DNA from: Endozoicomonas sp965196975
Lineage (GTDB): Bacteria > Pseudomonadota > Gammaproteobacteria > Pseudomonadales > Endozoicomonadaceae
DNA length: 64,000 nt
Direction: 5' to 3'
Assembly: GCF_965196975.1 (NCBI RefSeq)
Contig: NZ_OZ239981.1
Span: 4,588,001 to 4,652,000 of the forward strand
Shown here: in pieces, positions 55,873-64,000 of the stretch
Layout of the letters: each line of letters starts with the position of its first letter
Position numbering within the stretch: position 1 is the first letter of the stretch
Position numbers and translations under genes: made by a program
Notes under the pieces: generated by a model
Databases searched by the model: none
Told to the model about the DNA's origin: nothing
What the model saw: the letters and a program-made list of their open reading frames with translations, nothing else

Positions 55873-58800
55873 TTTTTTTTTTCAGCTGATTTCTGATCCT
55901 GTGTTTCATTGGCCAAAGCTAGGGTGACGTTATTATTTTTCCCTATTGGCTTTGACTCATGAAAAGATGAGTCTGGTACCATACCATCCGGTAACTCCTG
56001 GTTCTCAGCCTCTATTTCAAAGTCATTCTGTCCCGGAACCCTTAATAACACATCGGAGCGCAGACGATTTGCATCCCCCTCAATAAACGCATCAGGATTT
56101 AGTGTGATCAGGCTATTCATAACCACTTTCCAGTCCTGAACCTGAGGGTAGTTAGGCAGTAGCTTCATGGCGATGGAACTGACACTTTCTCCCGCTGATA
56201 CCTGATACTGAGTATCAACTTCCTCAGAGGCTCCTGTGGAATACTTCTGCGGAGCCAGCTGCAATTCAGTATCAACGTTGAAGTCTTCCTGGCCTGGCAG
56301 AGTCAGTGTTGCCTCAGCCAGTAACCGTCTGGGGTCTCCATCAATAAACGCTTCTGGATTCAGCGCTAGCAGCTTTTCCATCACCGCTTCAATACTGTCA
56401 GTCGTTGAATAGTGTGGAAGTACTTCTGCAGCTATGACTCTCAGAGTATCTCCTTTCGCAACTCGATAAGAATTATCTTCACTTGAGTAGCCATAATTCT
56501 GAATATGACTCTGGACATCTTCACTGGCGCTCTCATTGATAACGTCTTCAGGTACTTTTTCCGCACTAAAGTCATCTACCATGGGCAGTATCAGTGTGGA
56601 TTCCGCCAGTAACCTGCTTGCATCACCACCAATAAATGCTTCAGGGTTAAGTTCAACCAAACGGTCCATTACAGCATCTACACTTTCCGCATTTGGATAG
56701 TTCGGTAACAGCCTTATTGAGATACTTCTCAGGCTTTCACCACTGGATACTTGATAGCTACTCTCTGTAGTTGATTCAGGGGGGTCTATTGGAGTGTTTG
56801 CACTAGCAGTGTATTCAATACCCGAAGCTAAAGAGCTTTCAGTGGTATCTTGAGCAAAACTATCAATGGTAGGTAAGACAAGCACAGCTTCAGCCAATAT
56901 TCTGCGAGCATCTCCTTCAATAAATGCATCGGGATTTAATTCCACCAGACGATCCATTAACTCTTGAACGTCATTTACATTCGGGTAGTCTGTGATCAAC
57001 TGAAGAGCTATAGACCTGAGATTATCTCCTCTTGAAACCATATAAGTTCCAGGCACATTCGGTCTTTGCTGTTCTGTATTTTCAGCTTCAATGTCGTCAG
57101 AAACCTCAATACGTTCTGGTAGGGTCAGTCGAGCATCAGAGCGCAGCCTGTTTGTATCACCCTCAATAAATGCTTCAGGGTTCAAGGTTATAAGCTGCTC
57201 CATAACCTCTTTCCAACTGTTTGCCTCAGGATAATCTGGGGCCAGCTTCATAGCGATAGAGCTGACAGACTCTCCTGTAGAAACCGGATATTGTTCCCCT
57301 GCATCAACTGATGAGGTCGAAATAGCCATTGTAGCCATTCCGGGCTCACTCGCCTGTTCCTCTTGGCTGACGGTAACCTCAGATTCTTCAGGAAGCTCCT
57401 GATTCTCAGCTTCTACTTCAAACTCTCCTTGCTCTGGAAGAATAAGTAATGCGTTGGAAAGTAGCCTGTTAACATCTCCATCGATAAACGCTTCAGGGTT
57501 CAGGGAAACCAGACGCTCCATCACCGCCTCCCAGCGACCGGCATTAGGATAGCCGTCTGCCAGTTTCATGGCTATGGTACTGATGGTCTCACCATTCTCT
57601 ACCTGATACAGGTTACGGCTTGAGTCAAGAGTTTTGCCAGAGAGGTCACCACTGGAAAGGTTTTCTGATGTTTCAGTCCCTGCTTTTTGAGCACCCAATG
57701 GCTCTTCTGTTTTAGGTGCCTCCAGATTTTCAGCTTCCACCTCAAGATCCGGGTTCCCCGGGAGCGTTAAAACAGCATCAGCACGCAGTTTTGTACTGTC
57801 ACCGTTGATAAAAGCATCTGGGTTAAGTTCAATAAGTTGTGCCATAACGACTTGCCAGTCTTTGGCTTCCGGGTAATTTGCGAATAGCTTCATGGCAATA
57901 CTGCTGATACTGTCTCCCACAGACACTTGATAGGTAGCATTTGATGGAATAGCCAGTTGCTGCACCTGAGGCTCAACTGAGTTTGCCTGATGGTTTTCTG
58001 TTTGAGTTGATGCTGGTTCCTGCTCTATATCAGCAACTATCTCCTGCTTTGCAGTTTGAAATGCATCCTGTGCAGGTAGCACAAGACTGAACCCTGCACG
58101 AATCTGATTAATGTCTCCATCAATAAATCCGTCAGGGTTCAGCATTACTAACTGATCCATCAAGACTTTCCAGTCATTAACTTCTGGATAATCAGACCAA
58201 AGCTTTAAGGCAATAGAGCTGATAGTCTCACCTTTAATAACCTGATAAGTTTCACTTATCTGCTCCTGGTGAGTGATTTCTGGTTGCTCAACACGTTGCT
58301 GAACCAGATCCATTACTGCCTCAGATGGATTATCTTCAGCTACGTCATTACCTGTCTCAGCCAGTTGCTGAGAGGGCCTTACATCGTCATCGTTTTCAGA
58401 AGATGAACTTATGCTCTCTTCTTGAGAGAGTTTTTGCTGATCTTCTGACCAGTTACCTGATTCAGAGTTTGAAGCAACCAATAGCTGAGACGGGTCAGGT
58501 AACTGGAGCTCCACTTCTGCTCGTAGCCGGTTCACATCACCACCGGTAAAGGCATTAGGATTCAGAGCCACCAGCTCATCCATTAATACACGCCAGTGCG
58601 ATAATCCGGGATAATTAGGTGAAAGCTTGATGGCAATCAGACTAATGGTTTCCCCTTTCAAAACCCGGTAGCGTCCATCACTATCATGCTCAGATTCTAT
58701 ATCTTGATTTACGATATCAGGCTCTGATTGATAACGATCTTCAGGTTCTTGCTCAGTTTTTCTAACGAACAGAACTTCGTCAGGTTCACTTAATTCAAGA

Positions 58801-59696
58801 GGCTGCTTTTCTTTCTGTGTATAAGTCTCAGATACTGCAGGTTCAAAGGTCTCTTCCTGAGGTGTCTGAGCGCTTTGATCTTCTGAACGCTTCTGATTGT
58901 CAGCCGCAAGCTCATTTACTTCTGGCTCCGCCTCACTGACCACTTCCTCAGTAATTGCTTCCGAACCTATTTGCTCACTTCCTCTATCAGGAAGATTCAG
59001 TAGAGCATTGGATTTCAGCTGGTTGATGTCACCATCCACAAAAGCATCAGGATTGATAGCAACAAGCTGCTCCATTAATTGCTGCCAGTTAGATACCTCT
59101 GGATATTTAGGCAACAGTTCCATCGCGATCTGACTAATGGTTCTTCCAGGATTAACCTGATACTTTTCACCAGAAACAATGGCCTCGGTGTCTAGACTCA
59201 GAGTTGATGAAGGAGCTGCTGTCTGGCTTGTATTGGCAGTGAACTGTTGTTGGATGGGCTTATGATCAGCATTTAACAAGTTCAGAGCAACATGATGATC
59301 TGAGTTATCAGAACCTAACTGAAAATCATAAATGCCATAAACCTTTTTTCTTCCCACATAAAGCTTAACAACCGCTTGTAACTGTTCAGTTGTAATTTCA
59401 CGAATTGAGCGAACCCTGATAATTGGCTTCCCATTACTGTCTTTGGTCACCTTAAAACGAAGACTGGAGACCTGCTTGTTGTATTCAATATCATGGCGGT
59501 AAAAATCAGTGATAGAGCCCAGTTTTACTTTAAGCTTCTTATCTGCAAGTTCTGCCGGCAAAGCGTCGATGGCAATGGTTGCATTAAAGAAATGATGGTT
59601 ATCAGTATTAAGCGTCATATAACCCAGTTCTGGGTTGGCTGATACGCTCCCGATAACACTGCTTAAGATGGCTGTGCTTATCAGTTTTTTCATCAT
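55851..59696 (-). CDS. FimV-like protein with ten tandem LysM-type modules
   Basis: Giant 1281-residue protein. A signal peptide (about 1-20) is followed by a beta-rich domain to about 128 that resembles the FimV N-terminal domain (PELGYMTLNTDN, LKVKLGSITDFYRHDIEYN, IRVRSIREITTEQLQ). From about residue 177 come ten copies of a 60-residue module separated by 30-60-residue acidic linkers. Each follows the pattern YxVxxGExxSxIAxKL, YPxxxxWxxxMxxL, LNPxAFIxGDxNRLRxxAxLxLP. The last part equals the FimV-specific LysM extension. LysM binds peptidoglycan, and FimV-type proteins organise polar structures; a cell-wall scaffold is inferred. It is inserted between yidC and mnmE. The frame ends just after a ten-A run, with two further modules in the next frame. 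Confidence 0.85.
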   Translation of the reverse strand: MMKKLISTAILSSVIGSVSANPELGYMTLNTDNHHFFNATIAIDALPAELADKKLKVKLGSITDFYRHDIEYNKQVSSLRFKVTKDSNGKPIIRVRSIREITTEQLQAVVKLYVGRKKVYGIYDFQLGSDNSDHHVALNLLNADHKPIQQQFTANTSQTAAPSSTLSLDTEAIVSGEKYQVNPGRTISQIAMELLPKYPEVSNWQQLMEQLVAINPDAFVDGDINQLKSNALLNLPDRGSEQIGSEAITEEVVSEAEPEVNELAADNQKRSEDQSAQTPQEETFEPAVSETYTQKEKQPLELSEPDEVLFVRKTEQEPEDRYQSEPDIVNQDIESEHDSDGRYRVLKGETISLIAIKLSPNYPGLSHWRVLMDELVALNPNAFTGGDVNRLRAEVELQLPDPSQLLVASNSESGNWSEDQQKLSQEESISSSSENDDDVRPSQQLAETGNDVAEDNPSEAVMDLVQQRVEQPEITHQEQISETYQVIKGETISSIALKLWSDYPEVNDWKVLMDQLVMLNPDGFIDGDINQIRAGFSLVLPAQDAFQTAKQEIVADIEQEPASTQTENHQANSVEPQVQQLAIPSNATYQVSVGDSISSIAMKLFANYPEAKDWQVVMAQLIELNPDAFINGDSTKLRADAVLTLPGNPDLEVEAENLEAPKTEEPLGAQKAGTETSENLSSGDLSGKTLDSSRNLYQVENGETISTIAMKLADGYPNAGRWEAVMERLVSLNPEAFIDGDVNRLLSNALLILPEQGEFEVEAENQELPEESEVTVSQEEQASEPGMATMAISTSSVDAGEQYPVSTGESVSSIAMKLAPDYPEANSWKEVMEQLITLNPEAFIEGDTNRLRSDARLTLPERIEVSDDIEAENTEQQRPNVPGTYMVSRGDNLRSIALQLITDYPNVNDVQELMDRLVELNPDAFIEGDARRILAEAVLVLPTIDSFAQDTTESSLASGIEYTASANTPIDPPESTTESSYQVSSGESLRSISIRLLPNYPNAESVDAVMDRLVELNPEAFIGGDASRLLAESTLILPMVDDFSAEKVPEDVINESASEDVQSHIQNYGYSSEDNSYRVAKGDTLRVIAAEVLPHYSTTDSIEAVMEKLLALNPEAFIDGDPRRLLAEATLTLPGQEDFNVDTELQLAPQKYSTGASEEVDTQYQVSAGESVSSIAMKLLPNYPQVQDWKVVMNSLITLNPDAFIEGDANRLRSDVLLRVPGQNDFEIEAENQELPDGMVPDSSFHESKPIGKNNNVTLALANETQDQKSAEKKNISRFIK
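55873..55882 (-). other. Ten-A homopolymer: putative slippage site or frameshift
   Basis: On the coding strand the frame reads GCT GAA AAA AAA AAC and stops ten codons later. A -1 shift, or one extra A, at the run joins directly to the open frame containing modules 11 and 12. Runs of nine or more A are known to promote RNA polymerase slippage, and A-AAA-AAN is a ribosomal -1 slippery sequence. Simple mutation or a sequencing error are the alternatives. Confidence 0.65.
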
Positions 59697-59886
59697 GGTT
59701 CTGATCTTTTCCAGTTAGCTCAATAGTGGGAAGCTTGTGCTACTAACTGTTTATCGGTTCGACCATGGGCAACTGTAGAAATATTGAAAGCTCATATTAC
59801 ACGCGGGATTAAGTGTAAAGGTGCTTAACCAAAAGAGCTGGGAAAAAGTCTATAACGGGGGGGGAAAGAAGGGGAGAGGTGGATAA
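59697..59886. other. Region between yidC hairpin and LysM gene
   Basis: No gene seen. It contains a run of eight G (59857-59864) and should hold the promoter of the LysM-repeat gene on the minus strand. Confidence 0.4.
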
Positions 59887-59911
59887 GCGAAGCAGCGACA
59901 TGCTGCTTCGC
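59887..59911 (-). terminator. Hairpin after yidC
   Basis: Perfect 10-bp stem GCGAAGCAGC / GCTGCTTCGC with a 5-base loop, beginning seven bases after the yidC stop. It is followed by a pyrimidine-rich stretch rather than a strict T-run. Confidence 0.75.
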
Positions 59912-59918
59912 AGAAGAC

Positions 59919-61583
59919 TTAGCCTTCGTTTTCTATCTTTTTGGTAATGATGTACTGCTGGATAATCGACAGAACGTTGTTGGTTACCCAGTACAGAACC
60001 AGACCTGCTGGGAAGAACAGGAAGAAGAAGGTGAAGATCACCGGCATCATCTTCATGACCTTAGCCTGCACAGGATCTGGTGGTGTCGGGTTCAGCATCT
60101 GCTGAATAAACATCGAAGCACCCATGATCAGTGGCAGGATAAAGTACGGATCCATCTGAGAAAGATCGTGGATCCAGCCTAGCCATGGCGCTTGTCGCAG
60201 CTCCACAGACTCAAGCAGCGTCCAGTACAGGGCAATGAATACAGGCATCTGGACAAGAATCGGCAAACAGCCACCCATCGGGTTGACCTTCTCCTTCTTG
60301 TACAGTTCCATCATGGCCTGAGACATTTTCTGGCGATCATCGCCAAATTGCTCTTTCATTTCCTGCAGCTTTGGACCCAGCTTGCGCATTTTGGCCATGG
60401 ACCGGAAGCTGGTGGCATTCAATGGATAGAATACAGCCTTAACCAGTACTGTCAGAAGAATAATGGACCATCCCCAGTTGCCCACCAGAGAGTGAATCCA
60501 CTTCAGGAGGGTAAACAGTGGCTGAGCCAGGAACCAGAGCATGCCATAATCAACCGTCAGCTCCAGACCATCGGACAGAGACTTCAGATTTTCCTGATTC
60601 TTTGGACCAACATACAAGGTCGCACCGGTCTCAATGGTTTCACCTGGCTTGGCTACAATGGCATCGTCATAGAAACCGACGAAGTTGTAGCCATCTTTAT
60701 TCTGCTTGGTGTAATACTGATGTGCTTTTTGCTGGTCAGGAATCCACGCGCTGACAAAGTAGTGCTGAAGCATGGCGGCATAACCACCCTGAACCCGCTC
60801 AGCGAATGGCTTATCGGAAAACTCATCAAAAGGCAGCTTGGTGTAAGGCTCATCATTAGAGCGAACAGCCGCCCCCAGATAAGTATTCATTGGCGCTTTT
60901 GAGTTGAGCTGACTTGGATCTTCTGAGTTATCCCGCTTCAGCTGTGCATAAAACTGATCGCGCCACACCTTGTCGCTGTTATTTACAATCTTGTAATTAA
61001 CCGAAACATCGTAGCTGTCACGATAAAAGGTGAAGGTTTTGGTAATGTCGACCCCATCCGTATTTTTATGGAGGTCAACAGTCAACTTGTTCTCACCATC
61101 CTCAAGCGTGTAATTGGCTTGTTTTACATGATAAACCCCGCGAAGGTTATCCGCGTCAGGACCATCGGTTTTTGCCAGTGCACTCTGTGCTGTAAATACA
61201 CAAGTTGTTTCTCCCTGACAGTCCGGGCTGTTCACCAGAAGCTGGAAAGGAACGGTTTGCTCACCTTCTTCTGGCAACCATGCCGGGTATTGAGGCAGGG
61301 TCAGACTGATGATATCGCCACCTGCTGGGTCAATCAGTGTGTCAACCGTATTGGTCTTGACGCTGATTAGCTGGGCAGAAGGTTTTGATGCACCATCGTC
61401 GGTAGAAGGGATAGAGTTGCCATCAGTAAACGAAGGCATATCAGAGCCAGCTTGACTGCTGGATACGGAGTGAGCGACGGATGCCGACTTCGGCGTACCG
61501 GGATAGTCTTCATTCCATTGCTGCAGTGTTAAAACACCGACTACAGCAATAGCGCCGATCAGGAGTGTTCTTTGGAAATCCAT
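59919..61583 (-). CDS. yidC: Membrane protein insertase YidC
   Basis: Inserts and folds inner-membrane proteins, alone or with SecYEG. It has about 554 residues with the first TM helix at the N-terminus (MDFQRTLLIGAIAVVGVLTL). A large periplasmic beta-domain (about 60-335) follows, then five conserved helices. The positively charged cytoplasmic loop (FRSMAKMRKLGPKLQEMKEQ) and PMGGCLPILVQMPVFIALYW are the family's most conserved parts. The start at 61583 gives the canonical N-terminus; it overlaps the yidD 3' end by 25 bases. Confidence 0.97.
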   Translation of the reverse strand: MDFQRTLLIGAIAVVGVLTLQQWNEDYPGTPKSASVAHSVSSSQAGSDMPSFTDGNSIPSTDDGASKPSAQLISVKTNTVDTLIDPAGGDIISLTLPQYPAWLPEEGEQTVPFQLLVNSPDCQGETTCVFTAQSALAKTDGPDADNLRGVYHVKQANYTLEDGENKLTVDLHKNTDGVDITKTFTFYRDSYDVSVNYKIVNNSDKVWRDQFYAQLKRDNSEDPSQLNSKAPMNTYLGAAVRSNDEPYTKLPFDEFSDKPFAERVQGGYAAMLQHYFVSAWIPDQQKAHQYYTKQNKDGYNFVGFYDDAIVAKPGETIETGATLYVGPKNQENLKSLSDGLELTVDYGMLWFLAQPLFTLLKWIHSLVGNWGWSIILLTVLVKAVFYPLNATSFRSMAKMRKLGPKLQEMKEQFGDDRQKMSQAMMELYKKEKVNPMGGCLPILVQMPVFIALYWTLLESVELRQAPWLGWIHDLSQMDPYFILPLIMGASMFIQQMLNPTPPDPVQAKVMKMMPVIFTFFFLFFPAGLVLYWVTNNVLSIIQQYIITKKIENEG

Positions 61584-61885
61584 GAGTTCCGGGCCACACA
61601 TTCAGGTGAATGAATATGATTGTCTGATTGTGTCCGATGATAACCAGAATCTTTTTCCGGTACCGGGTCAAATCCTCCTGGATGCCAGGGGTGGCACCTC
61701 AGTAGTCGGAGCAAGATAAGCTTGCTACCAGTCAGAAAACCATGACGATTTAAGGCTTCCAGGCCGTAGGCAGAGCAAGAGGGGTAAAAGCGGCACCGGC
61801 TGGGCATCAGAGGACTCAGCGCATAGCGATATATCTTGATCAGCCCGATCAATAATGCTCGGGGGATATTTGCTAATCTGCCCAT
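61559..61885 (-). CDS. yidD: Membrane protein insertion efficiency factor YidD
   Basis: Small membrane-associated protein of 108 residues that aids YidC-dependent insertion. An amphipathic N-terminal helix (LLIGLIKIYRYALSPLMPSR) precedes the signature CRFYPSCSAYGLEALNRHG and the HPWHPGGFDPVP motif. The C-terminus extends about 25 residues past the core. It overlaps yidC in the usual way, but it is separated from rnpA by 242 bases, whereas in most gammaproteobacteria these genes overlap or abut. Confidence 0.95.
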   Translation of the reverse strand: MGRLANIPRALLIGLIKIYRYALSPLMPSRCRFYPSCSAYGLEALNRHGFLTGSKLILLRLLRCHPWHPGGFDPVPEKDSGYHRTQSDNHIHSPECVARNSWISKEHS

Positions 61886-62127
61886 GTATATGCCTTCATT
61901 CTGTCGGAGCCTTTAGCTCTATAGAAAGCCTTCAGCCTTATAAAAGCCTTATGCTTATTAACATGCCCTCCGCGGGCAACAGCCTCAGCAGTCAATGCTC
62001 AAAGTGGCTGTTTATATAAGAAAGCTTTCTGAGCCTGGTCGAGCCGAACAGGAAATACCGTAGGGCTTCCTGTTACATTACTCTGGCATTTTCGTTCAGG
62101 TTGGATGGATATCAAGCTGGCCAAAAG
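61886..62127. other. 242-bp spacer between rnpA and yidD with a hairpin
   Basis: Non-coding spacer in a normally tight operon. It contains an 8-bp inverted repeat AACAGGAA / TTCCTGTT (62047-62074) soon after rnpA on the minus strand, which might attenuate transcription or protect the rnpA end. No gene with recognisable content is seen. Confidence 0.5.
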
Positions 62128-62499
62128 TTATGCCGACGCTTCCCATTCGTGCAGCCTTCGTTTCAACCTTTGCCACTGCTTGTTGAGTAGCTGGTTCAGA
62201 TCACTGTCATTCAGATCACTGAAACCTTTCCGGACTAAAACGACAATATCCAGGTTACCTACTTCATCCTGTTGCAGACGAAAGGTTTCCCGGATATGAC
62301 GTTTGGCCCGGTTTCGGCCAACGGCAGTACGAATATTTTTTTTGGCAACCACCAACCCCAGTCTTGCACGGCCAAGCTCATTGGCTTTTGCCAGTATAAG
62401 AAGCTGTCTGCTGGATACCTTGATATCCGTTGTATCAAATACCTGTTTGAAATCAGCCGAGGAGCGTAGCCGTGATTCACGGCTAAAAGATAAGCTCAC
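62128..62499 (-). CDS. rnpA: Ribonuclease P protein component
   Basis: Basic protein of 123 residues that partners the RNase P RNA to mature tRNA 5' ends. The hallmark RNR motif lies in VGRNRAKRHIRETFRLQ near 60-76, with the aromatic and basic central cleft residues before it (RLGLVVAKKNIRTA). It starts at a GTG, 14 bases after the rpmH stop, in the conserved rpmH-rnpA operon. Confidence 0.96.
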   Translation of the reverse strand: MSLSFSRESRLRSSADFKQVFDTTDIKVSSRQLLILAKANELGRARLGLVVAKKNIRTAVGRNRAKRHIRETFRLQQDEVGNLDIVVLVRKGFSDLNDSDLNQLLNKQWQRLKRRLHEWEASA

Positions 62500-62513
62500 A
62501 CTGATAGCTCTAA

Positions 62514-62648
62514 TCAGGCTGACAGACGCTTGCGTCCCTTAGCTCTACGACGGTTGATTACCGCACGGCCGTTCTTGGTAGCCATGCGTGCACGGAAGCC
62601 GTGGTTACGCTTGCGCTTCAGGTTGCTTGGCTGGAAAGTTCTTTTCAT
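62514..62648 (-). CDS. rpmH: 50S ribosomal protein L34
   Basis: Protein of 44 residues, highly basic, starting MKRTFQPSNLKRKRNHGFRA and ending RRRAKGRKRLSA: a near-invariant bacterial L34. It is a component of the large ribosomal subunit. It is first gene of the rpmH-rnpA operon, divergent from dnaA, with about 715 bases between their starts. Confidence 0.98.
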   Translation of the reverse strand: MKRTFQPSNLKRKRNHGFRARMATKNGRAVINRRRAKGRKRLSA

Positions 62649-62908
62649 CGTGGTTACTCGTCTTAATGGACTTACAAAAGACGGGCATTCTAAGTAATTG
62701 AAGGGTTAGCGTCAATTTGCATTTGTCAAGAAGCACCGTATTGTCACCCGTTGTTTCCCCTACCCTTCTTTCGTTCTTTATATATAAGAATAAAGACTCA
62801 TTTCAGGCGGCATCAAAATTCCATTGTTTCATAAATATATAAATAGAAAAGTTATCTCTTATGTGATGTTTTTTTGATTTTACTATGATTATTTAGGAAG
62901 GCTTTTTC

Positions 62909-63223
62909 TGTGGATAACTCAATTTATACCAGTAACTGTCTGCCTTCCTGCATGTGTACTTTCTTGTCGAAATCCCGAATTTATGCTGTTGCTTTGGTCT
63001 TGATCTCTTGTGGGTAAGTATCTTGGTTATCCACAACTCATTTGTTATTCTATTTATCCACAGAAAAATCATAAGGTTTATGGCCACTCATAAACGGATC
63101 TACCCACAGGGAGTCGTGAGTAATATTTTCCTCTTTATTATAGGTGTTTTTTTGTAACCTTTTGAATTTTAACGGGTTTTGTTTTTTTGCTGATCTAGTG
63201 CTCTGTTTTTAAGGTGTGGATAA
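62909..63223. other. DnaA-box cluster between rpmH and dnaA (origin-like region)
   Basis: Four perfect DnaA boxes (TTATCCACA or complement) at 62909-62917, 63027-63035, 63054-63062 and 63215-63223, with a one-mismatch box TGTGGGTAA at 63009-63017, lie in very AT-rich DNA. T-rich stretches (for example 62820-62890 and 63120-63200) could unwind. This is the Pseudomonas-type oriC position. Some boxes may also serve dnaA autoregulation. The full 62649-63363 interval contains no gene I can support. Confidence 0.75.
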
Positions 63224-63363
63224 CTTTTACCAAAAAGGATACAATTTCCTTTTGTCTATCCAACCTTTATTTCATACCTGAAGGTCTTCAGCAGGCTGTC
63301 TGACCGGCTTCAGTGATATCCGTATCAGATCTTGATCTGTACCTGGAGAGTAGGAGAGTGCCT

Positions 63364-64000
63364 GTGCCCCTTGAGCTATGGCAAAAATGCATCGATATCT
63401 TGCAGGATGAGCTGTCTTCTCAGCAATTCAACACCTGGATTCGCCCTTTGAAAGTGATGGGGGATGAACACGACCTGTGTTTACTGGCTCCCAACCGTTT
63501 TGTTGCTGACTGGGTAAAAGAAAAGTTTTTGCCAAGGATCGAAGAGATTCTGGATGAGCTTTCTGATGGGGATTCTCCAGCCGTAGCTTTAGCGGTTTCT
63601 AATCGCCGACCACCTTCACTGAGCAAGCGATCGGCACGCCCAAGAGAGCCTCAGCTAAGGGAAGTTCAGCCTGCTGCAGCGGTACCTGTTTCAGATAAGC
63701 CCATTGAGAATCCGCTGAAACAGGCTGCTATTGAGCGTTCAGTGGTTACTCATGAGCTGGTGTCTTCTTTACCGGTCGCTCAGGACAATACTCCTGAACC
63801 AGATCTGGTATCAGAGCCAGTGAACTCAGGTATCCCTTCTCAGGATGGTTACTCCAGGCAGTCTGAAGAGCTCTCTCAGATTAAGGTAAATCCTCTGAAA
63901 GAGTCTGTAAGTGATATGCCTGAAGAGCCTGTAACGCCTGTTCGGCAGGTGGAGGTTGAAGGTTCCATCAAGCATCACAGTTCTCTGAACACTGGCTTTA
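63364..64000 (+). CDS. dnaA: Chromosomal replication initiator DnaA (5' part)
   Basis: Initiates replication by binding DnaA boxes and unwinding oriC. The first 212 codons are in the window; the gene runs off the right edge. It starts at a GTG with GGAG seven bases upstream. Domain I is clear: PLELWQKCIDILQDEL, QQFNTWIRPLKV, LLAPNRFVADWVKEKFLPRI (about 2-80). The rest, about 85-212, is an acidic, Pro/Ser/Glu-rich linker (domain II). The AAA+ domain has not begun by the window's end, so domain II exceeds 125 residues, long for the family. Confidence 0.96.
   Translation, partial: MPLELWQKCIDILQDELSSQQFNTWIRPLKVMGDEHDLCLLAPNRFVADWVKEKFLPRIEEILDELSDGDSPAVALAVSNRRPPSLSKRSARPREPQLREVQPAAAVPVSDKPIENPLKQAAIERSVVTHELVSSLPVAQDNTPEPDLVSEPVNSGIPSQDGYSRQSEELSQIKVNPLKESVSDMPEEPVTPVRQVEVEGSIKHHSSLNTGF

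Noticed and set aside
59857..59864. Run of eight G upstream of the LysM gene as a phase-variation tract
   Set aside because: It lies about 160 bases upstream of the start, outside any coding frame and not between recognisable promoter elements.

Overview
The window looks like part of the chromosome of a marine, host-associated gammaproteobacterium, most likely Endozoicomonas or a close relative. The evidence is Pseudomonas/Oceanospirillum-like gene order (polA-DUF2782-thrB; the complete cta/cox cluster; rpmH-rnpA-yidD-yidC-mnmE), a dense load of near-identical insertion sequences, and an effector-like protein with a polyproline tail. The genus is an inference; the class is well supported.

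Layout. 1-5350: ppx exopolyphosphatase convergent with a Na/Pi cotransporter, an H-NS-like protein and a DUF47/PhoU-like protein. 5379-8326: trhP (yegQ), cut in two by an IS66-type element. 8536-14357: rpmG-rpmB and the giant NAD-glutamate dehydrogenase. 14358-15171: a gene-free stretch downstream of polA that holds two related small-RNA units, each with a sigma-E-like promoter, C-rich loops and a terminator. 15172-19461: polA, a DUF2782 lipoprotein and thrB. 19465-23024: one ISKra4-type element, an orphan gene and a second IS66 element. 23095-25240: Zur box and zur-znuC-znuB. 25357-27222: the effector-like gene. 27273-35934: SCO1, heme O/A synthesis, SURF1, COX3, CtaG, COX1 and COX2. 36704-38094: second ISKra4. 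38371-43634: hypothetical, yheV, prlC, yrdA-like, small hypothetical, marC, arsR. 43695-50069: mnmG, a DnaA-box cluster, a Fur-like site and an fbpABC-type iron transporter. 50087-53128: third ISKra4 and third IS66 side by side. 53207-62648: secreted hypothetical, mnmE, a very large FimV-type LysM-repeat protein with a frame break at a ten-A run, yidC, yidD, rnpA, rpmH. 62909-64000: a second DnaA-box cluster and the 5' part of dnaA.

The right third is the replication-origin neighbourhood, but it is rearranged: mnmE and mnmG, normally adjacent, are separated by an iron transporter and two IS elements, and rsmG does not follow mnmG. Three 1599-bp IS66 copies and three 1391-bp ISKra4 copies encode identical proteins, so they spread recently. 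Five have perfect 8-bp target duplications; the third IS66 copy does not and probably marks a recombination or deletion junction.

The most interesting points are the pair of sibling sRNAs at the polA 3' side (the position of Spot 42 in enterics and ErsA in Pseudomonas), the twelve-module LysM protein with its possible slippage site, and the two DnaA-box clusters 17 kb apart.
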